Part shown: positions 1 through 7,610 of the stretch, in pieces
How the letters are laid out: each line of letters opens with the position of its first letter
Numbering within the stretch: the stretch's first letter is position 1
DNA from: FEN-1297 sp964498065
Lineage (GTDB): Bacteria; Bacteroidota; Ignavibacteria; Ignavibacteriales; Ignavibacteriaceae
Direction of reading: 5' to 3'
Assembly (NCBI GenBank): GCA_964498065.1
Contig: CAZCFZ010000112.1
Span: 1 to 11,670 of the forward strand
DNA length: 11,670 nucleotides
The notes under the pieces: generated by a model
The model's database searches: none
The model's input: only the letters and a program-made list of their open reading frames with translations
Told to the model about the DNA's origin: nothing
Translations under genes and position numbers: made by a program

Positions 1-102
1 ATGGCTGCGGCAGTTGTTGCAATTATTCCTGTTATTTTATTAATAGCTTTATTCCAAAAATATATTATTCAGGGATTAACGGAGGGGGCGGTGAAAGGTT
101 GA
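1..102 (+). CDS. Carbohydrate ABC transporter permease, C-terminal end (partial)
   Basis: The window starts inside this gene. Reading from base 1 gives 33 residues and a TGA stop at 100-102. The tail runs from a hydrophobic helix (about residues 3-18, AVVAIIPVILLIALF) into FQKYIIQGLTEGAVKG. That ending is the hallmark of MalG/UgpE-type inner-membrane permeases of sugar ABC transporters (typically P.I..F...Q+yf..Glt.GavKG). These proteins form one half of the membrane channel that imports sugars or oligosaccharides delivered by a periplasmic binding protein. The ATG at base 1 is almost certainly an internal methionine, because the family is about 270-300 residues long. The substrate cannot be told from this fragment. 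The rest of the transporter should lie upstream of the window. Confidence 0.85.
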   Translation: MAAAVVAIIPVILLIALFQKYIIQGLTEGAVKG

Positions 103-285
103 AATTTATTTATCTTCATATTTTCCAAAGGATTAAGGAAAGTAAACCCTAAAATACTTCCTTTTGATCTTTATCACCCGCTATCACTTCTCTCTATTTA
201 TTGTATTAAATTAATTAAAGAGTGCATGTCTAATCAGGAGCGGATTTATTAATCATTAAAATAATTAATAAAATAAGGAGAAAAG

Positions 286-1881
286 ATGAGTAAAAAAGAA
301 TATTATGCCGCAAAAGTTAATGATTTTAAAAATGGTGAGATGAAAACCATCTCGGTTAATGGTAATGAGATTTTGTTATGTAAAGTGGATGATAGTTTTT
401 CTGCTCTTGCCGCACATTGCACTCATTACGGGGCTCCTTTGTCCGAAGGAGTTTTAAGCGGCGATAGAATAGTTTGTCCTTGGCATCATGCATGTTTTAA
501 TGCCAAAACCGGCGATCTGCTTGAACCGCCTGCCCGGGATTCACTTCCTATTTATGAAGTTAGAATTGACGGAGGAAATATATATGTAGCTTTACCTGAA
601 GAACTTATAACTAGTCGGCTGCCTAATATGGCAAAAAGAAATATCCGAAAAGATAAAAGAACTTTTATAATTATAGGCGGAGGTGCAGCCGGTGAAGTTG
701 CTGCACAGACTTTACGTGAAGATGGTTTTGAAGGTAAATTAATTATGGTTACGCAAGAAAACCACGCTCCATACGACAGGCCTAATTTAAGTAAAGATTA
801 TCTTGCGGGAGACGCAGAAGAATCTTGGATGCCTTTAAGATCCGAAAGCTTTTACAAAGTATACGGCATTGATATAATGTTTAACAAAAAGGTATCCGGC
901 GTAAACTTTAAGGATAATTCTATTGAATTTAATTCAGGAGAAATATTAAAATATGACAAACTGCTGATTACTGCCGGAAGCATACCTAGAAAACTTGATA
1001 TGCCTGGAGAAAATTTGAAGAATGTATTTACACTTAGAAGTTTCGACGATACCCAAAGAATTATTGACGCTAGTAAGAATGCATCCAAAGCCGTTATTAT
1101 CGGTGCAAGCTTTATAGGAATGGAAACAGCCTATAGCCTGAATAAAAGGGGTATTGATGTTACGGTAATTTCAATGGAGGAAATACCCTTTCAAAAAGTA
1201 TTCGGCAGGGAAGTAGGTAAATTGTTTAGGGAGTTGCATGAAGAAATCGGTGTTAAGTTTAGACTGAGCCTAACACTTAAGGAATTTGCCGGCAAAGAGA
1301 AAGTGGAAGCAGTTGTACTGCAGAGCGGAGAAAGGATTGAAGCTGATCTTGTAATTATGGGAGTTGGTGTAAAACCGGCAACGGATTTTTTACACAATCT
1401 AAAACTTCTACCCGACGGCAGTGTAAAGGTAAATGCATATCTTCAAATTAACGAAGATGTTTTTGCTGCCGGAGATATTGTAACTTTGCCGGATTTGCGG
1501 ACAGGCGAAGATATAAGAATAGAGCATTGGAGAACCGCCGAACAGCAGGGAAGAATTGCCGCTCATAATATGGTTGGCAAATTAACTCCTTTCAGGAGTG
1601 TTCCTTTCTTCTGGACTTCACAGGTTGGCTTAAGTCTTTCTTATGTCGGTCATGCGGTTGATTGGGAGGAAATTATTATTCAAGGAGATATTAATTCGAA
1701 GGAATTTATCACCTTTTACATTAAGAATGATAAAGTTGTTGCTGCCGCCGGCAACTTCCGTGATAAGGAAATGGCTGCTATTGAAGAATTAATGAGATTA
1801 GACTTGATGCCTTCACCGGAAATGCTGAAGCTTAACTCGGTAAATCTTTTAAAACTTCTGGAAGAACAGGTGGTCTCCTAA
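286..1881 (+). CDS. Rieske [2Fe-2S] domain fused to FAD-dependent NAD(P)H oxidoreductase (AIFM3-like)
   Basis: This 531-residue protein is predicted to be a soluble flavoprotein carrying electrons from NAD(P)H through FAD to or from a Rieske cluster. Residues 1-105 form the Rieske domain. Its ligands are C45-x-H47 (CTHYGAPL) and C64-x2-H67 (CPWHHACF), the ferredoxin-type arrangement without the extra disulfide cysteines of cytochrome bc1 Rieske proteins. Residues 125-400 are a two-nucleotide-binding oxidoreductase: GGGAAGE at 131-137 for FAD, GASFIGME at 273-280 for NAD(P)H, and AAGD at 394-397 contacting FAD. The remaining ~130 residues match the reductase C-terminal domain seen in AIFM3-like and ferredoxin-reductase proteins. 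The start is well supported by TAAGGAG at 274-280, five bases before ATG. There is no signal peptide. The fusion of both partners is known in the AIF-like family, but the physiological acceptor is unknown. No oxygenase subunit lies nearby, so an aromatic dioxygenase role is not supported. Confidence 0.92.
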   Translation: MSKKEYYAAKVNDFKNGEMKTISVNGNEILLCKVDDSFSALAAHCTHYGAPLSEGVLSGDRIVCPWHHACFNAKTGDLLEPPARDSLPIYEVRIDGGNIYVALPEELITSRLPNMAKRNIRKDKRTFIIIGGGAAGEVAAQTLREDGFEGKLIMVTQENHAPYDRPNLSKDYLAGDAEESWMPLRSESFYKVYGIDIMFNKKVSGVNFKDNSIEFNSGEILKYDKLLITAGSIPRKLDMPGENLKNVFTLRSFDDTQRIIDASKNASKAVIIGASFIGMETAYSLNKRGIDVTVISMEEIPFQKVFGREVGKLFRELHEEIGVKFRLSLTLKEFAGKEKVEAVVLQSGERIEADLVIMGVGVKPATDFLHNLKLLPDGSVKVNAYLQINEDVFAAGDIVTLPDLRTGEDIRIEHWRTAEQQGRIAAHNMVGKLTPFRSVPFFWTSQVGLSLSYVGHAVDWEEIIIQGDINSKEFITFYIKNDKVVAAAGNFRDKEMAAIEELMRLDLMPSPEMLKLNSVNLLKLLEEQVVS

Positions 1882-1895
1882 TATAAAGGCCACCT
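1868..1895 (+). terminator. Hairpin across the end of the Rieske-reductase gene, possible terminator
   Basis: AGGTGGTC (1868-1875) can pair with GGCCACCT (1888-1895): eight base pairs including one G-U, around a 12-base loop that contains the TAA stop. No clear T-run follows, only an AT-rich, CTT-rich stretch, so intrinsic termination is possible but weakly supported. Confidence 0.35.
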
Positions 1896-2111
1896 TAAGC
1901 AAAATCTTAATCTTAAACTTAATCTTGCTCTTGATCCGGTTAAAAATTGATTATTCTATCATAAAATGTTCATAAACAGCTTACTCCCACTAAAAACTTT
2001 TGTAAATTTACTTAAGAATTTTTACATTCTATTATAATTTTCAAATTACATTCTTGTTCTGCAAACATTTCATTCGATGTCTGCTCTCAATAAAATAGAA
2101 AGGCTTTTTAA

Positions 2112-4919
2112 ATGTATACGGCAATAATTCTTGTTTTAATTGCTATAGCTGCGTTTTTCTTTTTAACCGGTGCACAAAAACGCAAGCCGTTTAAAGTATT
2201 TATAGGTTTGGCCATCGGCATTCTTACTTTAGCATTCTTTTGGTTTTTAGGTTTTTGGGGTGAAGTTTTATGGTTTCAAAATGTTGGATACGGAGCCCGT
2301 TTGTGGACTTTTGTTTATTCAAATGCTCTTCTTGCCGTTATCGGAGCTTTGTTTGGAGGAGGATTTTGTTACCTGCTTACAAATTCAATTTCTAAAGAAC
2401 ATAAAATACTGAAATACGGAAGTCCTCTTCTTGGTCTTTTTATTGGTGCTTCATGGGGAATATCTAATTGGGATATCATATTAAAATTTTTCAATAAAGT
2501 TTCTACAGGTATGGCAGATCCGATTCTCGGGAAAGATGTCGGGTTCTATCTCTTTTCTCTTCCTTTCCTTGAGTCCTTATATAATTTGCTTTTCCTTCTT
2601 TCCGTTATTTCCCTTATTGCAGTAATAATAGCTCTCTTCATCCGTTTTGAAGGAAATAATTTTGTGCTTTATTTTCCCAACCCGATTGAAGTAGATATAA
2701 ATAAGTTTTACATACCGATGTATCTGAATTCAGCAGTTTTTATTTTTATACTCGCATTCGGGGAATTCCTTGACCGGTACGATCTTATGTATTCTACTAC
2801 GGGTGTAGTTGCAGGTCCGGGTTGGACGGATGTTAACATAACTCTGCCGGCTTATGCAATTGCAGTAATTTTAATGATTATAATCGGGTTAAGTCTGATA
2901 ATTCCTTTAAGCAGAAAGAAGATCCAGAAATTTTATTTTAAGAGATTTAATGTAGTTCAGGAACGATCGCACGGTTTAATTCTTATAAGTGCTGCGGTTT
3001 TATTAATTGTAATAAATTTTGTAGCGATTACAGCTGTGCCCGGTTTATTCGAGTGGTTAATGGTTCAACCGAACGAGATTACCTACGAAAGACCTTACAT
3101 CTTAAATAATATAAAGTTTACTCGTTATGCTTTCGGGTTAAATAATATTCAGTTAAAAGAATACCCGATGGATGGGAAGTTTAATCCTAATGTTGTTGCT
3201 GCAAACCCGAGTATATTTTCCAACATCAGGCTTTGGGACTGGCGTGCACTGGACGCGGTTTACAGACAGTTCCAGGAGTTCCGCCTTTATTATGAATTTT
3301 CAGATGTAGATGTAGACCGTTATAAATTCGATGGACAATACAGGGAGGTTATGGTTTCAGGCAGAGAAATAAATTTGAATAATCTTCCTGCGCAAAGCCA
3401 GACATTTGTTAACAAACGGTTTCAATATACACACGGTTACGGGATTGCAATGTCCACTGTTAATGAATTTACTTCGCAGGGACTCCCTCACATGCTGATA
3501 AAAGATATTCCGCCTGTAAGTGAATATCCGGCGCTTCAAGTTAAACAGCCGCGTATTTATTACGGTGAAATGACTAATACACCGGTTATTGTTAATTCAA
3601 AAGAAAAAGAATTTGATTATCCGAGCGGGGCGGATAATGTTTATAACAGGTACAGCGGAAAAGGCGGAGTAAGAATTTCAAATCTGTGGAGAAAATTTTT
3701 ATTCGGCTGGAAGTATGACGGAACAAGTTTATTCTTTTCAGATTATCCGACAGATTCAAGCAGGATAATGTTTCACCGTCAGGTTCGCCAGCGTGTTCAG
3801 CTGCTTGCTCCATTCCTGAAATTGGATAACGATGCTTACATTGTTCTGGCAAACGGTGATTTATACTGGATGATAGACGCATATACTACTTCTTCGTATT
3901 TTCCATACAGTGAACCTTCCAACAGCTATATTGCCGGAATAAATTACATAAGGAATTCCGTTAAGGTGGTCGTAAATGCTTATACCGGTTCAGTAGACTT
4001 TTATATAATGGATAAGAACGATCCCATTATAAAAGTCTGGAATAAAATCTTTCCCGGTCTATTTAAATCGAAAGAACAAATGCCAAAAGATCTGCTTGCT
4101 CATATTCGTTACCCCGTCGATCTGCTTCAGGTGCAGGGGCTTATTTTTGAAAAATACCATATGACAGATCCTACCGTATTTTATAACCAGGAGGATCTAT
4201 GGATGAGAGCTACTGAACAATACTACAGCCAGGTGCAGCCCGTCGATCCGTATTATATTATGTGGCAGCTGCCGGGTGCCGATAAACCTGAGTTTGTTGT
4301 TATGATGCCTTTTACACCGAAAGGAAGACAAGTGCTTATAGGCTGGATTGCAGGCATGTGCGATCCGGGAAATTACGGAAGGCTTATCGCGTATCAATTC
4401 CCTAAAGATAAAACTGTTATAGGACCGCAGCAGGTAGAAACAAAAATAGACCAGGATAGTTTTCTATCCGGTCAGTTAACGCTTTGGAGCCAGCGCGGTT
4501 CTAATGTTATACGGGGGAATGTTCTTGCCATACCCGTAAATAATACTCTCTTTTATGTTGAGCCTATTTATCTTCAGGCTGAAACATCAGCTTATCCTGA
4601 GCTGCAGCTTGTAGTTGTTATGCATGGAAATTATATGAGTTATGCAAAATCGTTCGATCAGGCATTAGACGGTTTATTTGCAAAGATGCAGGGTGCCCCG
4701 GTTCAAAATGTATCAACCACCGGACAGAAAACCAGCATTGCACCTATTGTAATTTCAATGGAGCAGCAAATACAAAATGCAAACAATGCATTTAATAATT
4801 ATTTAAAACTTTCAGGCCAAAAGAAATTTACAGAAGCTGCAAAAGAACTTGAGAAATTGCAGCAGGCTCTTCAGAGTCTTTCAAATCAAAAGAATAATGC
4901 GCCGGCGAAGAAAAAATAA
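2112..4919 (+). CDS. UPF0182 family (COG1615) large integral membrane protein
   Basis: This 935-residue protein matches the UPF0182 family, whose function is not established. Residues 1 to about 310 hold seven or eight hydrophobic helices (roughly 1-20, 27-50, 67-90, 98-117, 155-176, 200-218, 247-266 and 288-309). A large domain of about 560 residues follows, predicted to lie outside the cytoplasm. Family signatures visible in order are PNEITYERPYILNNIK (from 320), IRLWDWRALDAVYRQFQEF (from 372), DVDVDRY (398-404) and THGYG (440-444). The last ~55 residues (about 880-935) are rich in N, Q and K, look like a coiled coil and end in basic residues. This tail is the part least like the family core. 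The start is supported by GAAAGG at 2098-2103, eight bases before ATG. The length is normal for the family. The gene seems to be transcribed alone, with 230 bases upstream and a strong palindrome six bases after the stop. Confidence 0.93.
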   Translation: MYTAIILVLIAIAAFFFLTGAQKRKPFKVFIGLAIGILTLAFFWFLGFWGEVLWFQNVGYGARLWTFVYSNALLAVIGALFGGGFCYLLTNSISKEHKILKYGSPLLGLFIGASWGISNWDIILKFFNKVSTGMADPILGKDVGFYLFSLPFLESLYNLLFLLSVISLIAVIIALFIRFEGNNFVLYFPNPIEVDINKFYIPMYLNSAVFIFILAFGEFLDRYDLMYSTTGVVAGPGWTDVNITLPAYAIAVILMIIIGLSLIIPLSRKKIQKFYFKRFNVVQERSHGLILISAAVLLIVINFVAITAVPGLFEWLMVQPNEITYERPYILNNIKFTRYAFGLNNIQLKEYPMDGKFNPNVVAANPSIFSNIRLWDWRALDAVYRQFQEFRLYYEFSDVDVDRYKFDGQYREVMVSGREINLNNLPAQSQTFVNKRFQYTHGYGIAMSTVNEFTSQGLPHMLIKDIPPVSEYPALQVKQPRIYYGEMTNTPVIVNSKEKEFDYPSGADNVYNRYSGKGGVRISNLWRKFLFGWKYDGTSLFFSDYPTDSSRIMFHRQVRQRVQLLAPFLKLDNDAYIVLANGDLYWMIDAYTTSSYFPYSEPSNSYIAGINYIRNSVKVVVNAYTGSVDFYIMDKNDPIIKVWNKIFPGLFKSKEQMPKDLLAHIRYPVDLLQVQGLIFEKYHMTDPTVFYNQEDLWMRATEQYYSQVQPVDPYYIMWQLPGADKPEFVVMMPFTPKGRQVLIGWIAGMCDPGNYGRLIAYQFPKDKTVIGPQQVETKIDQDSFLSGQLTLWSQRGSNVIRGNVLAIPVNNTLFYVEPIYLQAETSAYPELQLVVVMHGNYMSYAKSFDQALDGLFAKMQGAPVQNVSTTGQKTSIAPIVISMEQQIQNANNAFNNYLKLSGQKKFTEAAKELEKLQQALQSLSNQKNNAPAKKK

Positions 4920-4924
4920 TATTT

Positions 4925-4976
4925 AGACACCCGGTGTTTTTAATTTACCTGCTATAAGTTGAAACACCGGGTGTCT
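4925..4976. repeat. Palindromic element, copy A (15-bp perfect arms)
   Basis: AGACACCCGGTGTTT (4925-4939) and its exact reverse complement AAACACCGGGTGTCT (4962-4976) flank a 22-base spacer. Both ends can extend by a wobble pair. It starts six bases after the UPF0182 stop codon. It belongs to the same family as the elements at 4998-5030 and 8037-8069, which share the AGACACCC/GGGTGTCT ends. It may be a transcription terminator, although no long T-run follows, or a dispersed palindromic repeat of the REP/MITE type. Confidence 0.85.
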
Positions 4977-4997
4977 GCCGGTATTTTTAACTTTTAT

Positions 4998-5030
4998 TTA
5001 TACCCAAAGTTTCAGGAACATTGGGTGTCT
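4998..5030. repeat. Palindromic element, copy B (left arm degenerate)
   Basis: The right arm GAACATTGGGTGTCT (5016-5030) matches the right arm of the 8037-8069 element at 14 of 15 bases. The left arm, ending ACCCAAAGTTTC at 5013, fits the expected AGACACCCAATGTTTC with four substitutions, mostly at its outer end. ACCCAA (5002-5007) still pairs with TTGGGT (5021-5026), and GTT with AAC further in. It reads as a partly decayed member in tandem with copy A. Confidence 0.6.
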
Positions 5031-5557
5031 GATTTATTTAAAAATCTTAAACAATTTTTATTGTTTATATCTAATCGCTCGCGGAAATCATTTTAGTCTT
5101 TTTGCTTTCACTTTGTAAATCTTAAAGGTAAATTTTTACTTTTTATTTTTAATAAGTCGTCAAAATAAATATTTTTTAGGGGGAATAATTTTTGCTGTGA
5201 AAATATTGACTAAGTCTTGATTGAATCGTAATAAATTTTTTATCTGCTTAAAAGAATTATTATTAAATTGAATTTAATATTTTCATAAAACAAAAAGTGT
5301 TGCTAAAATTTATTTAACATTAATTTAATAGCTTTTATATAAAGAATATGTTAAACTGATACAGTAAAAATAATTATTCACATTACGGGGCGTGTAATGA
5401 ATTGTTTTTTACGTTCTCAAAAAGTACCAACCTCTAAGGGGCAAATCTTTTTCTTTCTTAAGGGGAAAAATTACAAAATTCCTTCTACTACAATTATTAG
5501 TTATAATTACTACATAAAAAAATTCATTTTAACATACTTTAATGCAAGGAAATTAGT
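5031..5557. other. AT-rich intergenic region upstream of the propeller lipoprotein cluster
   Basis: No credible gene was found in these 527 bases. They are very AT-rich with T-runs. Visible structure is limited to a short GC-loop hairpin at 5381-5399 and a direct repeat TAAGGGG at 5435-5441 and 5459-5465 (24-base spacing). A 54-codon reading frame (5397-5561) overlaps the next start codon, but its composition looks like translated non-coding sequence. The region probably contains the promoter and a long leader for the 5558 gene. No clear Bacteroidota TAnnTTTG element was found in it. Confidence 0.6.
5381..5399 (+). promoter_or_regulatory. Small hairpin in the leader of the lipoprotein cluster
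   Basis: CATTAC (5381-5386) and GTAATG (5394-5399) are perfect inverted repeats around the loop GGGGCGT. It is the only GC-rich spot in an AT-rich stretch and lies about 160 bases before the 5558 start codon. It could be a protein-binding site or a leader RNA element. The sequence alone does not decide this. Confidence 0.25.
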
Positions 5558-6640
5558 ATGAAGAAACATTCCCTGCTTTTATTAATTATAATTGCTCTAA
5601 TAACATTTTTTCAGTTTAGCTGCCACAGCCCTACAGCGCCAAAACAAAACACCCCGCCGGATACTACGAGTAATAATTTTGCTTTCCAAACATTTACTTT
5701 TGGTGCAGATAATGCCGGAAGCAGCCACTTGTCCGATGTTGCTATTGTGAGCGATTCTGATATTTGGTGCGTGGGCGCTGTTTATCTTGATTCTGTAAAT
5801 GGAGTGCCTGACCCTAATGCTTACAATGCTGTACATTGGGATGGAAAAAGTTGGCAACCTTTGAAAATTATGTTTCCATTGTGTGATTCAAGCGGAAACC
5901 AATTAGGTTCCGGATCATATCAAGCAAAAGGTATTTTCCCTTTTTCAGCAAATGATATTTGGTTTAGTTGTGGTGTCTCTTTAGTACACTGGAATGGTAA
6001 TGTTTTTGAACAAATTTGTATGCCTTTAGGATATGGAAAGAGAGACTTGGGAAAAATGTGGGGAAATGATGGACAGCTATATCTTGTCGGTACAAATGGA
6101 TTTATAGCACATTACCAAAAAGACAGTTGGCAAAAGATGGAAAGCGGAACGACTTTAGATATAACCGATATATGGGGCTCAAGTAGTCCTTCACAGATTT
6201 TAGCTGTAGCTAATGATTTGAGTGGTGCTACCTTACATACTGCAATAATACAAATAAATAATAATAATGCAAATATAATTTCATCTTTACCGGTTTTTTA
6301 TCCACTCACTGCAGTCTGGTTTGTTCCTAACCAGCATTATTATGTAGGTGGAAGTGGACTGTATGAAAAGCATCTGCTTTCAGACTCTTTATGGAAGAAT
6401 GGGGTTTATGATATAACCCAATACTATGTGACTGCGATAAGAGGCAATGCCTTAAATGATGTTTTTGTAGCCGGCTCTTATGGTGAATTACTTCACTGGA
6501 ACGGAGCGCGCTGGAAAAGCTTTATACAGGAGACGAATCTTAGCAGTGGTTCTTATGCTGCAATAGCAGTCAAAGGAAATCTTGTAATTGCTGTTGGCCT
6601 GGATTCCGGCAAAGCTGTTATACTGAAAGGAACGAGGTAA
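5558..6640 (+). CDS. Secreted lipoprotein with beta-propeller-like repeats (propeller paralogue, copy 1)
   Basis: The product (360 residues) is not a family I can name with a function. Residues 1-21 are a lipoprotein signal (KK then a hydrophobic stretch, QFS before C22), so it is predicted to be lipid-anchored in the envelope. A short P/T/N-rich linker (about 23-42) follows. The rest contains recurring segments of the form D(I/V)(W/F)..G......HW(D/N)G..W: about 60-99, 132-150, 172-192, 204-220 and 300-320. This spacing and aromatic pattern suggests a beta-propeller, likely for binding, with no catalytic motif seen. The start is supported by AAGGA at 5546-5550, seven bases upstream. Copy 2 begins only 14 bases after the stop, so the two are probably co-transcribed. 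Bases 6140-6591 may represent a collapsed repeat shared with copy 2, so this stretch could be a consensus of both genes. Confidence 0.85.
   Translation: MKKHSLLLLIIIALITFFQFSCHSPTAPKQNTPPDTTSNNFAFQTFTFGADNAGSSHLSDVAIVSDSDIWCVGAVYLDSVNGVPDPNAYNAVHWDGKSWQPLKIMFPLCDSSGNQLGSGSYQAKGIFPFSANDIWFSCGVSLVHWNGNVFEQICMPLGYGKRDLGKMWGNDGQLYLVGTNGFIAHYQKDSWQKMESGTTLDITDIWGSSSPSQILAVANDLSGATLHTAIIQINNNNANIISSLPVFYPLTAVWFVPNQHYYVGGSGLYEKHLLSDSLWKNGVYDITQYYVTAIRGNALNDVFVAGSYGELLHWNGARWKSFIQETNLSSGSYAAIAVKGNLVIAVGLDSGKAVILKGTR
6140..6591 (+). repeat. Predicted exact 452-bp repeat shared by propeller copies 1 and 2
   Basis: Bases 6140-6194 are identical to 7234-7288, and 6537-6591 are identical to 7389-7443. 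Each block is exactly 55 bases, bounded on the outside by a mismatch and on the inside by the N gap in copy 2. The likely explanation is one exact repeat of 452 bases that the assembler collapsed. The middle 342 bases of copy 2 are not present in the window, so their identity is inferred. Confidence 0.6.
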
Positions 6641-6646
6641 AAAGGA
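6641..6646 (+). promoter_or_regulatory. Ribosome binding site choosing the copy 2 start
   Basis: AAAGGA, directly after the copy 1 stop codon, sits eight bases before the ATG at 6655. It favours this start over the in-frame ATG at 6673, which has only a weaker purine run upstream. Either start leaves a usable lipoprotein signal. Confidence 0.6.
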
Positions 6647-6654
6647 AACTTAAA

Positions 6655-7492
6655 ATGAGAAAGAAAGAAATTATGAAAAGCATTTTAACACTTAGCACGA
6701 TAGTGTCTTTATTGTTTGCAGCATTTAGCTGCCACAGCCCAACAGCGCCCAAACAAAACACCCCGCCGGATACTACGAGTAATAATTTTGCTTTCCAAAC
6801 ATTTACTTTTGGTGCAGATAATACCGGAAGCAGCCATTTGTCTGATGTTGCTATTGTAAGTGATTCTAATATCTGGTGCGTAGGCGCTGTTTATCTTGAT
6901 AGTGCTAACGGGGCACCGGACCCTAATGCTTATAATGCAGTGCACTGGGATGGTAGTAGTTGGGAATTGAAAGAAATACAGTTCTATACATTTTGTGGGC
7001 AGCAACAAACTGGTTCTTATCCTGCCAATGCCGTCTTATCTCTTGGAGATTCAATTGTTTGGATAGCATCAATTAATTCTCAAATAGCGATTTTGAAGAG
7101 TAACATACAAACAAAAATAATGTGTGTCCCGGTTTCAATTTCAAAAATGTGGGCAGCAAGTAAAAACGAAGTTTATACTGTTGGAACAATTGGGCAAATT
7201 GGCCACTACCAAAATGGCAGTTGGCAAAAAATAGAAAGCGGAACGACTTTAGATATAACCGATATATGGGGCTCAAGTAGTCCTTCACNNNNNNNNNNNN
7301 NNNNNNNNNNNNNNNNNNNNNNNNNNNNNNNNNNNNNNNNNNNNNNNNNNNNNNNNNNNNNNNNNNNNNNNNNNNNNNNNNNNNNNNNATCTTAGCAGTG
7401 GTTCTTATGCTGCAATAGCAGTCAAAGGAAATCTTGTAATTGCCGTTGGACTTGATAACGGCAAAGCCATAATACTGAAAGGAACGAGATAA
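6655..7492 (+). CDS. Secreted lipoprotein with beta-propeller-like repeats (copy 2), interrupted by an assembly gap
   Basis: This is a tandem paralogue of the 5558 gene. The lipoprotein signal ends at C26 (FAAFSC). The next ~78 residues differ from copy 1 at only about five positions. Residues about 104-195 are strongly diverged, with different blades (e.g. WIASINSQIAIL and VYTVGTIGQIGHYQ). High identity then resumes at ESGTTLDITDIWGSSSPS, just before 100 Ns. After the gap, LSSGSYAAIAVKGNLVIAVG and a TAA at 7490-7492 match the end of copy 1. With the 100-N placeholder the two sides are out of frame. Substituting the 342 bases found at this place in copy 1 restores the frame and gives 1080 nt (359 residues), against 360 in copy 1. 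I therefore read it as one intact gene. Function is unknown, as for copy 1. Confidence 0.75.
7289..7388. other. Assembly gap (100 N placeholder)
   Basis: There are exactly 100 Ns, the usual scaffolder value for a gap of unknown size. The paralogous interval in copy 1 (6195-6536) is 342 bases, so the real gap is probably about that long. The gap is artefactual, not biological. Confidence 0.97.
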
Positions 7493-7550
7493 TTATGAAT
7501 ACGCTTGAAAGACCGCTGCCCTTTTAATGCAAACGTAAACCGGTAGTTTC

Positions 7551-7579
7551 ATTTAACATAAGTTAAATACGGCTTTTTT
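7551..7579 (+). terminator. Weak terminator-like hairpin after copy 2
   Basis: ATTTAAC (7551-7557) pairs perfectly with GTTAAAT (7562-7568) around ATAA, with a run of six Ts shortly after (about 7574-7579). TGCAAAC (7528-7534) and GTTTGCA (7580-7586) could form an outer stem. The inner stem is nearly all AT, so strength is doubtful. Confidence 0.35.
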
Positions 7580-7610
7580 GTTTGCAATGCAAAAATAATT
7601 GTTTTAATGG

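Noticed and set aside
245..272. Inverted repeat TTTATTAAT / ATTAATAAA just before the 286 ribosome binding site
   Set aside because: It is made only of A and T in a very AT-rich stretch, so a 9-bp match is weak evidence. No known operator was recognised.
852..1088. Antisense frames inside the Rieske-reductase gene (also 1191-1397) and similar ones within UPF0182, the propeller genes, the amidase and lhgO
   Set aside because: They lie fully inside well-supported genes on the other strand or in another frame, without family signatures or ribosome binding sites. They are shadows.
5397..5561. A 54-codon frame whose stop overlaps the ATG of the 5558 gene (ATGA overlap)
   Set aside because: The overlap is tempting, but the peptide is dominated by residues expected from AT-rich non-coding DNA (F, K, Y, I, T). 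There is no proper Shine-Dalgarno, and it starts inside a hairpin arm. Not called as a gene.
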